Source of the DNA: Paulinella micropora
Taxonomy: Eukaryota; Cercozoa; Imbricatea; Euglyphida; Paulinellidae
DNA length: 37,500 nt
Assembly: GCA_019918135.1 (NCBI GenBank)
Contig: WBZZ01001021.1
Coordinates: 22,501-60,000, forward strand
Direction of reading: 5' to 3'
Positions within the stretch are counted from its first letter, which is position 1. Each line of letters starts with the position of its first letter. The position numbers and the translations under genes are program-made. A model generated the notes under the pieces. The model worked only from the letters and a program-made list of their open reading frames with translations, ran no database searches and was not told where the DNA came from. Shown one piece after another: positions 10,345-21,122 of this stretch.

Positions 10345-10959
10345 GGAGGGATGCACAGTATGGCACCCCACGGGAAGAGGTGGTTGGGCCTCTTCCCACT
10401 GGTTCCGAGGCTATGTCATTTGTGTTGGTTCCGAGGCTTTGTTGTGTGGCTTCCGAGGCTATGTCGATGTGGGTTCCGAGGCTATGTCGATGTGGGTTCC
10501 GAGGCTATGTTGTTGTGTTGGTTCCGAGGCTATGTCGTTGTGTTGTTTTTATAAGACATACACCACGTGGGGTCAAAGGGGTATATACATTCCGCGATCT
10601 AGGGGTGGTGACGGGTTTCGAGGCGTCCCAGATACTTACCACAAAAACGTCGTCATGCGCTGGCAGACCGCATGAAATGTCTGCTACCCCTGTGAGTACC
10701 TCCATGCGGGACCTGACCAGTCTCGTGGAGCTCTCACGCGGGGAAGATCAATCATTTGTAGTTGATTTCCTGCAAGGTACCCGACACTGTGCGGGTAGTA
10801 GGGACTTCCTTTTGGGGCTTTGTATGCAGGATGGTTAGAGTCACTCTTCCCTCCCCAACATACTCACTGTAGTCCCTGTTGGATCGAGGGATGGAGGCGC
10901 GTGGCCCTCGGGCTCAGCCATGACAGATCAATATATATATATATATATTTATTTATTTA

Positions 10960-11030
<71 letters not shown>

Positions 11031-11032
11031 GT
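10345..11032 (+). mobile_element. Family C element, six minisatellite units
   Basis: Longest C copy. The GGTTCCGAGGCTATGT minisatellite has six degenerate units between 10401 and 10544. The tail begins (AT)n, then ATTT repeats, then a long ATT run. Confidence 0.85.
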
Positions 11033-11271
11033 GGCACCGCGATAGCCCAGTGGTTAAGGTCTACCATCTGGGACCTGTCGCCAGTTCGATTCCCGTCGGT
11101 GCCAGTATTTTCAAAGGATATTTTCTTTGAAAGTATTGGTCTGTCTGGAAGGCTTGGAGCTGCCTTGCGGGGGTGTCAGTAGAGCCTATCGTCAAATCTT
11201 CGTACTCCCCTCGCGGGTGAGACGATGGAGGCACATGTGCAGAAATGCATTCGCCATTGACTGAGAAGCAC

Positions 11272-11314
<43 letters not shown>
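11033..11314 (+). mobile_element. SINE family E
   Basis: Intact GGCACCG/CGGTGCC pairing and the TTTCAAAGGATATTTTCTTT arm. Follows a C element, as does the copy at 25376. Confidence 0.9.
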
Positions 11315-11315
<1 letters not shown>

Positions 11316-11582
11316 GACACCGTGATAGCCCAGTGGTCAAGTTCTACCATCTGGGCCCTGTCGCCAGTTCGATTCCCGTCGGTGCCACCAGTATTTTCAT
11401 TGAACATACCGGTCTATTTCTGGACCAGTATTTTCATTGAACATACCGGCCCGTCTGGAAGTGTTGGAACTGCCCTTGCGGGGGTGTCATTAGAGCTTAT
11501 CGTCAATTCTTCGTACTCCCCTCACGGGTGAGACGATGGAGGCGCATGTGCAGAAATGCATCAGCCATTGACAGAGAGGCAC

Positions 11583-11619
<37 letters not shown>
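11315..11619 (+). mobile_element. SINE family A, subtype III
   Basis: GGTCTATTTCTGG unit; 3' end has GAGAGGCAC instead of GAGAAGCAC. Confidence 0.9.
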
Positions 11620-11620
<1 letters not shown>

Positions 11621-11817
11621 GGGAGTACATAGGCCATCGGTCCTTTCCCTGGGCTGATTGGTATAAAGCTCCTAGAGTAATGTTCTATGCCGTCACTTCC
11701 TTTATTCCACCGATTGGTGTGGAGACTTTCCTTATGGAATGGAGGACTGGATGCACATGGCCTTTTGGCTCAGCAATTGGCAGGAGATACACTATTATTA
11801 TTATTATTATTATTATT
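11620..11817 (+). mobile_element. Family B element
   Basis: Complete copy with CCCTGGGCTG. Its tail meets a SINE 3' fragment. Confidence 0.88.
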
Positions 11818-11865
11818 GATGGACGCGCATGTGCAGATTTGCATCAGCCATTGACTGAGAAGCAC

Positions 11866-11920
<55 letters not shown>
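11818..11920 (+). mobile_element. SINE 3'-end fragment (A/E type)
   Basis: Only the last roughly 50 nt (GATGGACGCGCATGTGCAG...GACTGAGAAGCAC) plus tail. GACTGAGAAG is the family E version. This marks the shortest unit that still carries the common 3' end. Confidence 0.82.
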
Positions 11921-12249
11921 GGACACCGTGATAGCCCAGTGGTCAAGTTCTACCATTTGGGCCCTGTCGCCAGTTCGATTCCCGTCGGTGCCACCAGTAT
12001 TTTCATTGAACATACCGGTCCGTCCGGACCAGTATTTTCATTGAACATACCGGTCCGTCCGGACCAGTATTTTCATTGAACATACCGGTCCGTCTGGAAG
12101 TGTTGGAACTGCCCTTGCGGGGGTGTCATTAGAGCCTATCGTCAATTCTTCGTACTCCCCTCACGGGTGAGACGATGGAGGCGCATGTGCAGAAATGCAT
12201 CAGCCATTGACAGAGAAGCACTATTATTATTATTATTATTATTATTATT
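11921..12249 (+). mobile_element. SINE family A, subtype IV with three 35-nt units
   Basis: The only copy with three tandem ACCAGTATTTTC units in this window (about 11992-12096). Complete head and tail. Confidence 0.9.
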
Positions 12250-12766
12250 CTTGGAGTGTTGACTGTGATGTATTTGAGGGTAACCCCCGATGAAAAAACC
12301 TAGTCACATGGTTCAATAGTTGCATGCTTACCAGAGTTCCAGCCCAATGGCCTTACGGCGTTAAACTGTGATGCCAATCCATAACCATTCGGTGGTATGC
12401 TGGGGAGGAGGATCGTTGAGGCCTCATAAAAGATCTTTAACTCCACCACGCTGGTTGGTAGCCCAGGACCCAGTTGTCTGCCGAATTGTTATGGATGGGG
12501 TTTTGAAGCAGTTCTAGCCGCCATGCTTGGTGTATGCACTTGCACATTCGGCAACGTTTTGCAAGAGGTTACTGGAACTGCGGAGTAACCTTGGCTTAGT
12601 GCGGTCTTGCCCTCAGGAGCTCCATCGGTGGCCTTGCTTACCAGTCGAGAGACTGGCCAGCAAAGGGGGATTGGAGGATCTCGAACAAGGGTATTGGAGG
12701 CTTATGTCCGGACTCGGATCGTGCCATGCAGCTGCTTCAGTACGCCTTAGAGAAACAATGTCTTCT
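12250..12766 (+). mobile_element. Family D element, subtype II, first of a dimer
   Basis: Full-length D with GGTAACCCCCGATG and CACATGGTTCAATAGTTGC. It has no ATT tail and ends ACAATGTCTTCT, where the next D copy begins. Confidence 0.86.
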
Positions 12767-13266
12767 CTTGGAGTGTTGACTGTGATGTATTTGAGGGCAA
12801 CCCCCGATGAAGAAACCTAGTCACATGGTTCATTAGTTGCTTGCTTACCAGAGTTCCAGCCCAATGGCCTTACGGCGTTAAACTGTGATGCAAATCCATA
12901 ACCATTCGGTAGTATGCTGGGGAGGAGGATCGTTGAGGCCTCATAAAAGATCTTAACTCCGCCATGCTGGTTGGTAGCCCAGGACCCAGCAAATTGTTAT
13001 GGATGGGGTTTTGAAGCAGTTCTAGCCGCCATGCTTGGTGTATGCACTTGCACATTCGGCGACGTTTTGCAAGAGGTTACTGGAACTGCGGAGTAACCTT
13101 GGCTTAGTGCGGTCTTGCCCTCAGGAGCTCCATCGGTGGCCTTGCTTACCAGTCGAGAGACTGGCCAGCAAAGGGGGATTGGAGGACCTCGAACAAGGGT
13201 ATTGGAGGCTTATGTCCGGACTCGGATCGTGCCATGCAGCTGCATCAGTACGCCTTAGAGAAACAA

Positions 13267-13324
<58 letters not shown>
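12767..13324 (+). mobile_element. Family D element, subtype II, second of a dimer
   Basis: Near-identical to its left neighbour but with a small deletion near GACCCAGCAAATTG. Ends AGAGAAACAAT then a long ATT tail. Confidence 0.86.
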
Positions 13325-13590
13325 GGACACCGTGATAGCCCAGTGGTCAAGTTCTACCATCTGGGCCCTGTCGCCAGTTCGATTCCCGTCGGTGCCACCA
13401 GTATTTTCATTGAACATACCGATCCGTCTGGACCAGTATTTTCATTGAACATACCGGCCCGTCTGGAAGTGTTGGAACTGCCCTTGCGGGGGTGTCATTA
13501 GAGCTTATCGTCAATTCTTCGTACTCCCCTCACGGGTGAGACGATGGAGGCGCATGTGCAGAAATGCATCAGCCATTGACAGAGAAGCAC

Positions 13591-13621
<31 letters not shown>

Positions 13622-13627
13622 GTTAGT
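13325..13627 (+). mobile_element. SINE family A, subtype II
   Basis: Two units (GATCC, GGCCC) and GCTTATC. Confidence 0.9.
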
Positions 13628-13947
13628 GGCACCGCGATAGCCCAGTGGTTAAGGTCTACCATCTGGGACCTGTCGCCAGTTCGATTCCCGTCGGTGCCAG
13701 TATTTTCAAAGGATATTTTCTTTGAAAGTATTGGTCTGTCTGGAAGGCTTGGAGCTGCCTTGCGGGGATGTCAGTAGAGCCTATCGTCAAATCTTCGTAC
13801 TCCCCTCACGGGTGAGACGATGGAGGCACATGTGCAGAAATGCATTCGCCATTGACAGAGAAGCACTATTATTATTATTATTATTATTGTTGTTGTTGTT
13901 GTTGTTGTTGTTGTTATCATTGTTGTTGTTGTTGCTGCTGCTGCTGC
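13628..13947 (+). mobile_element. SINE family E with (GTT)n/(GCT)n tail
   Basis: Intact acceptor-like pairing. The tail passes from ATT to GTT and then GCT repeats before unique DNA, the right edge of the intron 1 chain. Confidence 0.88.
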
Positions 13948-14087
13948 GCTTTTGTTTGTTGCTATTTTTATGCATACTTCATACGTCCATAAATACATGC
14001 CTGGAAACATGCATTCATTAATATATGCATTTATATGCATAACCAGCATGCATGTTTTGTGAATATATGTACATATGTATGTGTGTA

Positions 14088-14141
<54 letters not shown>

Positions 14142-14530
14142 TTCTTGTTGATTACACATGTTTTGCTTGCTTGTATACACGTGTAGCATATGTAAATTTG
14201 ATGGGAATGTTGGACATAGCATGCGTACATTTATACATGAATACAAACATGTATGCATACATGAATATGTAAAGGTACATCCATGCATGCCATTAGACAT
14301 GAGTGCAACATAAATGAAAAGTCGTACGTAGTGTGTATGCAAACATATATGTATGTGTGTGTTTGTGTCCATGCATTCCCGTAAGTACTATCGAAAGCAT
14401 TCCCAAGATTTTTTTCTCTGGGGCTGCATTTTTATATGTGTGTTTTGTTCTTCCGCATATTGCTGTTGTCATGGTTGTTTATGTGGGACTTTCCCATGGC
14501 ATGCATCTGAACGAGGTCTTGTGCTATCAG
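13948..14530 (+). other. Unique end of intron 1, with 47-T run
   Basis: Non-repetitive DNA with many ATGCAT/ACATGT words and an uninterrupted run of 47 T at 14094-14140. It ends at the GTGCTATCAG acceptor of exon 2. I find no further exon. Confidence 0.65.
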
Positions 14531-14626
14531 GTGTGGCAGGCGCTGAAGAAGTACCGTCTGCAAAAGGCAAAGGAGGAGAAAGTGCGCGCGTATTTCATCT
14601 TCAATAACCTTACTCTCGACAGCCTG
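14531..14626 (+). CDS. Exon 2: N-terminal half of HRDC domain
   Basis: 96 nt, 32 codons, phase 0 at both ends. The acceptor is gtgctatcag and the donor is CTG|gtccgc. It begins VWQALKKYRLQKAKEEKVRA and continues YFIFNNLTLDSL. This matches the HRDC pattern of a basic helix with regularly spaced Leu/Ala, then the aromatic 'vpayvif-d-tL' turn, here VRAYFIFNNLTL. The frame stays open past the donor to about 14821, so intron retention would add unrelated sequence, but the HRDC fold continues only if spliced to exon 3. Confidence 0.92.
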
Positions 14627-14916
14627 GTCCGCTGCCACGACCACACGCGCACAGCGAGACATGAGATGCGGGCCACGCACAGAAGGGAAAGTGTTGAAGA
14701 GAGAGCTCCGTATTATCGCATCCTACCTTCCTACCCACCTACTGCAGCAAAACCCATCTCTCTTGTATTCGCCCTCCCCCCCCCCCCCTCCTTTGGCCTT
14801 TCCCATGCCTCTGTTGCTTGATATGTTGAATCACTTCGTGACATGTTCAGCCTGCGCATGTGGCACGCATTGCTAGCTGCGGAGGGCAGCGCATGGTGTG
14901 CTGTGGCTGGTGGCAG
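14627..14916 (+). other. Intron 2 (290 nt)
   Basis: Short unique intron with a C run near 14776-14789. The frame of exon 2 stays open for about 195 nt into it before a stop. Confidence 0.8.
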
Positions 14917-14979
14917 GCGCTGCACGAGCCCAGAACGCTCAAGGCGCTGGGTGCTATCAAAGGGATCGGCCCCTCTAAG
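14917..14979 (+). CDS. Exon 3: C-terminal half of HRDC domain
   Basis: 63 nt, 21 codons, phase 0 at both ends. The acceptor is ggctggtggcag and the donor is AAG|gtcgaa. It starts ALHEPRTLKALGAIKGIGPS and ends in K. This is the classic HRDC segment 'A-xx-P-t-xx-L-xx-I-kGiGpxK', whose GIG turn is a helix-hairpin-helix-like nucleic-acid contact. Joined to exon 2 it reads TLDSL-ALHEP with no gap. Reading on without splicing (VEHLQTND) loses the family pattern, which supports the gtcgaa donor although it is not consensus. Confidence 0.92.
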
Positions 14980-15059
14980 GTCGAACACCTGCAAACGAAC
15001 GACATGGCAGGAACAACACACGAAAGCGAGAAATAGAAGGAAAGGGCAGGGGAAAGAAA

Positions 15060-15206
15060 ATTCTCTTCTTCTTTCTCCTCTTCTTCCTCCTCCTCCTCCT
15101 CCTCCTCTTCTTCTTCTTCTTCTTCTTCTTCTTCTTCTTCTCCTTCTTCTTCTTCTTCTTCTTCTTCTTCTTCTTCTTCTTCTTCTTTGTCTTCGTCTTC
15201 TTCACA
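15060..15206 (+). repeat. (CTT)n/(CCT)n polypyrimidine tract
   Basis: Almost pure pyrimidine on the + strand near the start of intron 3, facing the purine tract that follows after about 45 nt of mixed sequence. Confidence 0.9.
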
Positions 15207-15249
15207 CACTTGTTTGGCTGGCTTTTCTTGCATTAATGGAAAGGACGTT

Positions 15250-16865
15250 CGAAGAAGAAGAAGAAGAAGAAGGAGGAGGAGGAGGAGGAGGAGGGGGGGG
15301 GGAGGAGGGAGGAGGTAGGAAGGAAGGAAGGAAGGAAAGAAGGAAGGAAAGGAAAGGAAAGGAAAGGAAGAGAAGGAGGGAAGGAAGGAAGGAAGGAAGG
15401 AAGAAAGGGAAGGAAGAAAGGGCAGGAAGAAAGGGCAGAAAGAAAGGGCAGAAAGAAAGGGCAGGAAGAAAGGGCAGGAAGAAAGGGCAGGAAGAAAGGG
15501 GAGGAAGAAAGGGGAGGAAGAAAGAGGAGGAAGAAAGAGGAGGAAGAGAGAGGAGGAGCAGGGAGCAGGAGCAGGGAGCAGGAGCAGGGAGCAGGAGCAG
15601 GGAGCAGGAGCAGGGAGCAGGAGCAGCGAGGAGGAGCAGGGAGCAGGAGCAGGGAGCAGGAGCAGCGAGGAGGAGCAGGGAGGAGGAGGGGAGGGAGTAG
15701 GAGGGGGAAGCGGAGGAGGGGAGAGGAGGAGGGGGGAGTGGAGGCGGAGGCGGGGGGGGGGGGGGGGGGGGGGGGATGGGGGTCTGGGGAAGAAGAAGAA
15801 GAAGAAGGAAGAAGGAAGCAGAAGGCAGAAGGAAGAAGGAAGAAGAAGAACAAGAAGAACAAGAAGAACAAGAAGAAGAACTTCTTGTTTCTTGTTTCTT
15901 GTTTCTTGTTTCTTGTTCTTCTTGTTCTTCTTCTTGTTCTTCTTCTTGTTCTTCTTCTTGTTCTTCTTATTCTTCTTCTTATTCTTCTTCTTGTTCTTCT
16001 TCTTGTTCTTCTACAAGAAACAAGAACCAAGAAACAAGAGACAAAAGACAAGACAAGAGGAAGAAGAAGGAAGAAGGAGGGAAGGAGGGAAGGAAGGAAG
16101 GGAGGAAGGAAGGGAGGAAGGAAGGGAGGAAGGAAGGGAGGAAGGAAGGGAGGAAGGAAGGAAGGGAGGAAGGGAGGGAGGAAGGAAGGGAGGAAGGAAG
16201 GGAGGAAGGAAGGGAGGGAGAGAGGAAGGAAGAAGAAAGAAGAAAGAAGAAGGAAGAAGAAAGAAGAAGGAAGAAGGAGGAAGAAAAAAGACGGAAGAAA
16301 AAAGAAGGAAGAAAAAAGAAGGAAGAAAAAGAAGGAAGAAAAAAGAAGGAAGAAAAAAGAAGGAAGAAGGAAGAAAAAAGAAGGAAGAAGGAAGAAAAAA
16401 GAAGGAAAAGGAAGAAAAAAGAAGGAAAAGAAGAGAAAAGAAGGAAAAGAAGAGAAAAGAAGAAAAAGAAGGAAAAGAAGAAAAAAGCAAAAGAAAAAAG
16501 AAAAAAGAAAAAAGAAAAAAGAAAGAAGCAAAAAGAAAAAAGAAAAAAGAAAAAGAAAGGAGGAGAAGGAAGAAGGAAGAAAAAAGAAAAAGAAAAAGAA
16601 AAAGAAGAAAAAGAAGAAGAAGAAGAAGAAGAAGAAGAAGAAAAAGAAGAAGAAAAAAGAAAAAAGAAAAAGAAAGGAGGAGAAGGAAGAAGGAAGAAAA
16701 AAGAAAAAAGAAAAAGAAAAAAGAAGAAGAAAAAGAAGAAGAAGAAGACAAAGAAGAAGACAAAGAAGAAGAAAAAGAAGAAGAAAAAGAAGAAGAAGAA
16801 GAAGAAGAAGAAGAAGAAGAAGAAGAAGAAGAAGAAGAAGAAGAAGAAGAAAAAGAAGAAGAAGC
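15250..16865 (+). repeat. 1.6-kb polypurine GA/GGA/GAA tract
   Basis: Nearly all A and G on the + strand. It contains GAAGG and GGGCAGGAAGAAA subrepeats, a GGGAGCAGGAGCA minisatellite (about 15556-15690), 24 consecutive G (15752-15775), then AAGAAGAAA-rich DNA up to exon 4. Reading frames of several hundred codons across it, on both strands, are low-complexity artefacts. Confidence 0.92.
15882..16012 (-). repeat. Inverted block inside the purine tract
   Basis: About 130 nt of pyrimidine (CTTGTTTCTTG, TTCTTCTTG) interrupts the purine strand. It is complementary to the adjoining AAGAACAAGAAG on the left and CAAGAAACAAG on the right (from about 16012), forming large hairpins. A local inversion is the simplest origin. 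Confidence 0.75.
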
Positions 16866-16934
16866 TACGCTCATGATCAAGGTGTCCCACATCTCTTTTC
16901 CCTTTTCGGACGTTCGGCATATCAAAATGTGCAG

Positions 16935-16962
16935 GTGAAGAAGTACGGACGCGATGTCATTG
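16935..16962 (+). CDS. Exon 4: 28-nt micro-exon, HRDC last helix
   Basis: 28 nt, phase 0 in and phase 1 out. The acceptor is aaaatgtgcag and the donor is ATTG|gtgggc. It encodes VKKYGRDVI plus one base. After GIGPSK of exon 3 this gives GPSKVKKYGRDVI, matching the HRDC ending 'GxxKxxkYGxxil'. It lies just after the 1.6-kb purine tract of intron 3 and just before the 16.6-kb intron 4. Gene predictors often miss exons this small, but the family match and phase agreement make it convincing. Confidence 0.87.
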
Positions 16963-17040
16963 GTGGGCCAGCCTCGCACCTGCCCTGCTCTTTCTCTTCA
17001 CTATTACTATCATCATCATCGTTAACATCATTGTAGTGCA

Positions 17041-17057
17041 ATTATTTACTGCTACTA

Positions 17058-17106
<49 letters not shown>

Positions 17107-17107
17107 G

Positions 17108-17143
<36 letters not shown>

Positions 17144-17176
17144 TCATCATCATCATCATCATCATCATTATTATTA

Positions 17177-17207
<31 letters not shown>

Positions 17208-17214
17208 TATTATT
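17041..17214 (+). repeat. Compound (ACT)n(ATC)n(ATT)n microsatellite
   Basis: Three successive trinucleotide arrays after unique DNA of intron 4, with element insertion starting at the ATT part. Confidence 0.9.
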
Positions 17215-17389
17215 AGGGAGTACATAGGCCATCGGTCCTTTCCATGGGCTGATTGGTATAAAGCTCCTAGAGTAATGTTCTATGCCGTCACTTCCTTTAT
17301 TCCACCGATTGGTGTGGAGACTTTCCTTATGGAATGGAGGACTGGATGCACATGGCCTTTTGGCTCAGCAATTGGCAGGAGATACACTA

Positions 17390-17445
<56 letters not shown>
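17215..17445 (+). mobile_element. Family B element
   Basis: First element of the intron 4 chain. The tail starts TATTATTTATT. Confidence 0.88.
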
Positions 17446-17676
17446 GGACATCGTGATAGCCCAGTCGTCAAGTTCTACCATCTGGGCCCTGTCGCCAGTT
17501 CGATTTCCGTCGGTGCCACCAGTATTTTCATTGAACATACCGGTCCGTCTGGAAGTGTTGGAACTGCCCGTGCGGGGGTGTCATTAGAGCCTATCGTCAA
17601 TTCTTCGTACTCCCCTCACGGGTGAGACGATGGAGGCGCATGTGCAGAAATGCATCAGCCATTGACAGAGAAGCAC

Positions 17677-17734
<58 letters not shown>
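17446..17734 (+). mobile_element. SINE family A, subtype I
   Basis: One unit. Head variants GGACATCGTG, CAGTCGTC and GATTTCCGT. Confidence 0.9.
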
Positions 17735-18000
17735 GGACACCGTGATAGCCCAGTGGTCAAGTTCTACCATCTGGGCCCTGTCACCAGTTCGATTCCCGTC
17801 GGTGCCGCCAGTATTTTCATTGAACATACCGATCCGTCTGGACCAGTATTTTCATTGAACATACCGGCCCGTCTGGAAGTGTTGGAACTGCCCTTGCGGG
17901 GGTGTCATTAGAGCTTATCGTCAATTCTTCGTACTCCCCTCACGGGTGAGACGATGGAGGCGCATGTGCAGAAATGCATCAGCCATTGACAGAGAAGCAC

Positions 18001-18055
<55 letters not shown>

Positions 18056-18065
18056 GTTATTATTA
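17735..18065 (+). mobile_element. SINE family A, subtype II
   Basis: Two units and GCTTATC. Head variants CTGTCACCAG and GTGCCGCC; tail has one GTT. Confidence 0.9.
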
Positions 18066-18355
18066 GGACACCGCGATAGCCCAGTGGTCAAGTTCTACCA
18101 TCTGGGCCCTGTCGCCAGTTCGATTCCCGTCGGTGCCACCAGTATTTTCATTGAACATACCGGTCCGTCTGGACCAGTATTTTCATTGAACATACCGGTC
18201 CGTCTGGAAGTGTTGGAACTGCCCTTGCGGGGGTGTCATTAGAGCCTATCGTCAATTCTTCGTACTCCCCTCACGGGTGAGACGATGGAGGCGCATGTGC
18301 AGAAATGCATCAGCCATTGACAGAGAAGCACTATTGTTATTATTAATATTATTAT
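18066..18355 (+). mobile_element. SINE family A, subtype IV
   Basis: Head GGACACCGCGATAG, intermediate between A and E. Short imperfect tail leading into F. Confidence 0.9.
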
Positions 18356-19551
18356 CCCTGAAAGGTGTTGGAGTAGGGGGTAGGGGGTTTGGGGAGGGGG
18401 GAAATGGAAATTGCGAACCCGCCCCCCCCCCCCCCCCCCCACGCACACACACACACACACACTACATCCACCCACCCGATTTCCGCACCCCTGTCGGAAT
18501 AAATCATGGTTTGTGGGAACAAGGAGGAGTTGGGAGCTCGTATTTGCAGGGTGGCTAGCCCCAGATTCGATGTTGATGCTCATATAATTTTTTGGAATTC
18601 ACGCAAATATTTGCGTTAGGGGAGTGTCCTGAATGCCTCAATTCCTTGTTTTTTTTCGCACCTCTGTCGGAATAAATCATGGTTTGTGTGAACCAGGAGG
18701 AGTTGGGAGCTCATATTTGCAGTACGGCTAGCCCCAGACTCGACCTTGATGCTGGTATAATTTTCTTGGAATTGACGCAAATTGCGTTAGGGGAGTGTCC
18801 TGAATGCCAAAATTCCTTGTTTTGAGCCTATTTTCTGCATCCCTGTCGGAATCATTCATGATGTGTGTAAACCAGGATGAGTTGGGAGCTCATATTGACA
18901 GGGTGGCTAGCCCCAGACTCGATGTTGATGCTGATATAATTTTTTTGAATTCACCCAAATATTTGCGTTAGGAGAGTGTCCTGAATGCCGAAATTCCTTG
19001 TTTCTTTGGGTACTTGCCGGTACCTCCGGCAATAGAACGTACCCTGTCGACGGGGAAGGGGTGGTCCGGGGGGGCCTCCATTGAGGTCTTTGTGCCACCA
19101 GGCGCCGTTTGCGCACACCAGAGGGATTTAGCGGCTGATATTTGGTGTATCTGACACTTCTTGATGAGCTCTCTTCGAAAATATAAAAACTGTGGTGCCG
19201 GGTGGCGTAAAAACCAGAAAGTTTAGGTTTTGCGCCACCAGGCGCCGTTCGCGCACACCAGGAGGAGTTTGAGGATGATGTTTGGTGTACTCTCGATGAG
19301 CTCTCTTCGGAGATGCAAAAGTTTTGGTGCCGGGTGGCACAAAAACCAGAGATTTTAGGTTGTGCCACCAGAGCTTACACTTGCTGCTGGTAAGTCCGGC
19401 AATTGAACGTACCCTGTCGACGGGGAAGGGGGGTCCGGGGGGGGGCCCTCCCCGGGAACCCCAGCCCGAAGGGGGGGTGGGGGTGGGGGGGGGGGGGGGG
19501 GGTGCGTTCGCGCACCGCAAACAATCCTTTCAGGTGTTGGCGCAGCCCCTA

Positions 19552-19584
<33 letters not shown>
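18356..19584 (+). mobile_element. Family F element
   Basis: Left end CCCTGAAAGGTGTTGG, an AC dinucleotide run near 18441-18462, three GGAATAA/GGAATCA monomers, then a right part shorter than at 7865. The right end CCTTTCAGGTGTTGGCGCAG and ATT tail are complete. Confidence 0.75.
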
Positions 19585-19587
<3 letters not shown>

Positions 19588-19991
19588 CCCAATGGCCTCA
19601 AGGCGTTAAACTGTGACGCCAGCTCATAACCCTTTGGTGGTAGATGCTGGGGAGGAGGGTCGTTGCGCGCGTAAAAGATCTTAAACTCCGCATATGCTGG
19701 TTGATAGCCCAGGACCCAGCAGACACCAGATTGTTATGGGTGGGGTTTCGAGGCAGCTCTAGCAACCGTGATTGGTGTATGCACTTGCACATTCGGTGAC
19801 GTCTTGCAAGAGGTTGCTGGGACTGCGGAATAACCTCGGCTTAGTGCAGTCTTGCCCTCAGGAGCTCCATCGGTGGCCCCGATCATCAGGCGAGAGACTG
19901 ACACGGGGGGGTGGAGGACCTCGAACAAGGGTATTGGAGGCTTATGTCCGTTGAGGATATGCCATTAGCTGCATCAGTACGCCTCAGATAT

Positions 19992-20028
<37 letters not shown>

Positions 20029-20036
20029 TATTATTA
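19585..20036 (+). mobile_element. Family D element, 5'-short, subtype I
   Basis: Starts at CAGCCCAATGGCC and shares the ACCGTGATTGGTG variant with the copy at 9131; both follow F. Confidence 0.87.
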
Positions 20037-20304
20037 GGACACCGTGATAGCCCAGTGGTCAAGTTCTACCATCTGGGCCCTGTCGCCAGTTCGATTCCCG
20101 TCGGTGCCACCAGTATTTTCATTGAACATACCGGTCTATTTCTGGACCAGTATTTTCATTGAACATACCGGCCCGTCTGGAAGTGTTGGAACTGCCCTTG
20201 CGGGGGTGTCATTAGAGCTTATCGTCAATTCTTCGTACTCCCCTCACGGGTGAGACGATGGAGGCGCATGTGCAGAAATGCATCAGCCATTGACAGAGAA
20301 GCAC

Positions 20305-20364
<60 letters not shown>
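20037..20364 (+). mobile_element. SINE family A, subtype III
   Basis: GGTCTATTTCTGG unit, complete head, long pure tail. Confidence 0.9.
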
Positions 20365-20623
20365 GGACACCGTGATAGCCCAGTGGTCAAGTTCTACCAT
20401 CTGGGCCCTGTCGCCAGTTCGATTCCCGTCGGTGCCACCAGTATCTTCATTGAACATACCGGTCCGTCTGGAAGTGTTGGAACTGCCCTTGCGGGGGTGT
20501 CATTATAGCCTATCGTCAATTCTTCGTACTCCCCTCACGGGTGAGACGATGGAGGCGCATGTGCAGATTTGCATCAGCCATTGACAGAGAAGCACTATTA
20601 TTATCATTATTAATATTATTATT
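20365..20623 (+). mobile_element. SINE family A, subtype I
   Basis: One unit (GTATCTTCATTG, so no TTTT) and ATTATAGCC. Degenerate short tail. Confidence 0.9.
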
Positions 20624-20757
20624 GTCCGTCTGGAAGTGTTGGAACTGCCCGTGCGGGGGTGTCATTAGAGCCTATCGTCAATTCTTCGTACTCCCCTCAC
20701 GGGTGAGACGATGGAGGCGCATGTGCAGAAATGCATCAGCCATTGACAGAGAAGCAC

Positions 20758-20818
<61 letters not shown>
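20624..20818 (+). mobile_element. SINE family A, 5'-truncated
   Basis: Starts at GTCCGTCTGGAAG after ATT repeats; the whole tRNA head is absent. Confidence 0.87.
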
Positions 20819-21086
20819 GGACACCGTGATAGCCCAGTGGTCAAGTTCTACCATCTGGGCCCTGTCGCCAGTTCGATTCCCGTCGGTGCCACCAGTATTT
20901 TCATTGAACATACCGATCCGTCTGGACCAGTATTTTCATTGAACATACCGATCCCTGTCTGGAAGTGTTGGAACTGCCCTTGCGGGGGTGTCATTAGAGC
21001 TTATCGTCAATTCTTCGTACGCCCCTCACGGGTGAGACGATGGAGGCGCGTGTGCAGAAATGCATCAGCCATTGACAGAGAAGCAC

Positions 21087-21122
<36 letters not shown>

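Noticed and set aside
14627..14821. Extension of exon 2 through intron 2
   Set aside because: The frame is open, but the added residues break the HRDC pattern, which resumes exactly at exon 3.
15233..17036. Long reading frames (over 300 codons) on both strands across the GA tract
   Set aside because: All are Lys/Glu/Arg/Gly or Ser/Phe/Pro/Leu low-complexity translations of a purine or pyrimidine repeat. The true exon 4 lies in the same stretch with proper splice sites.
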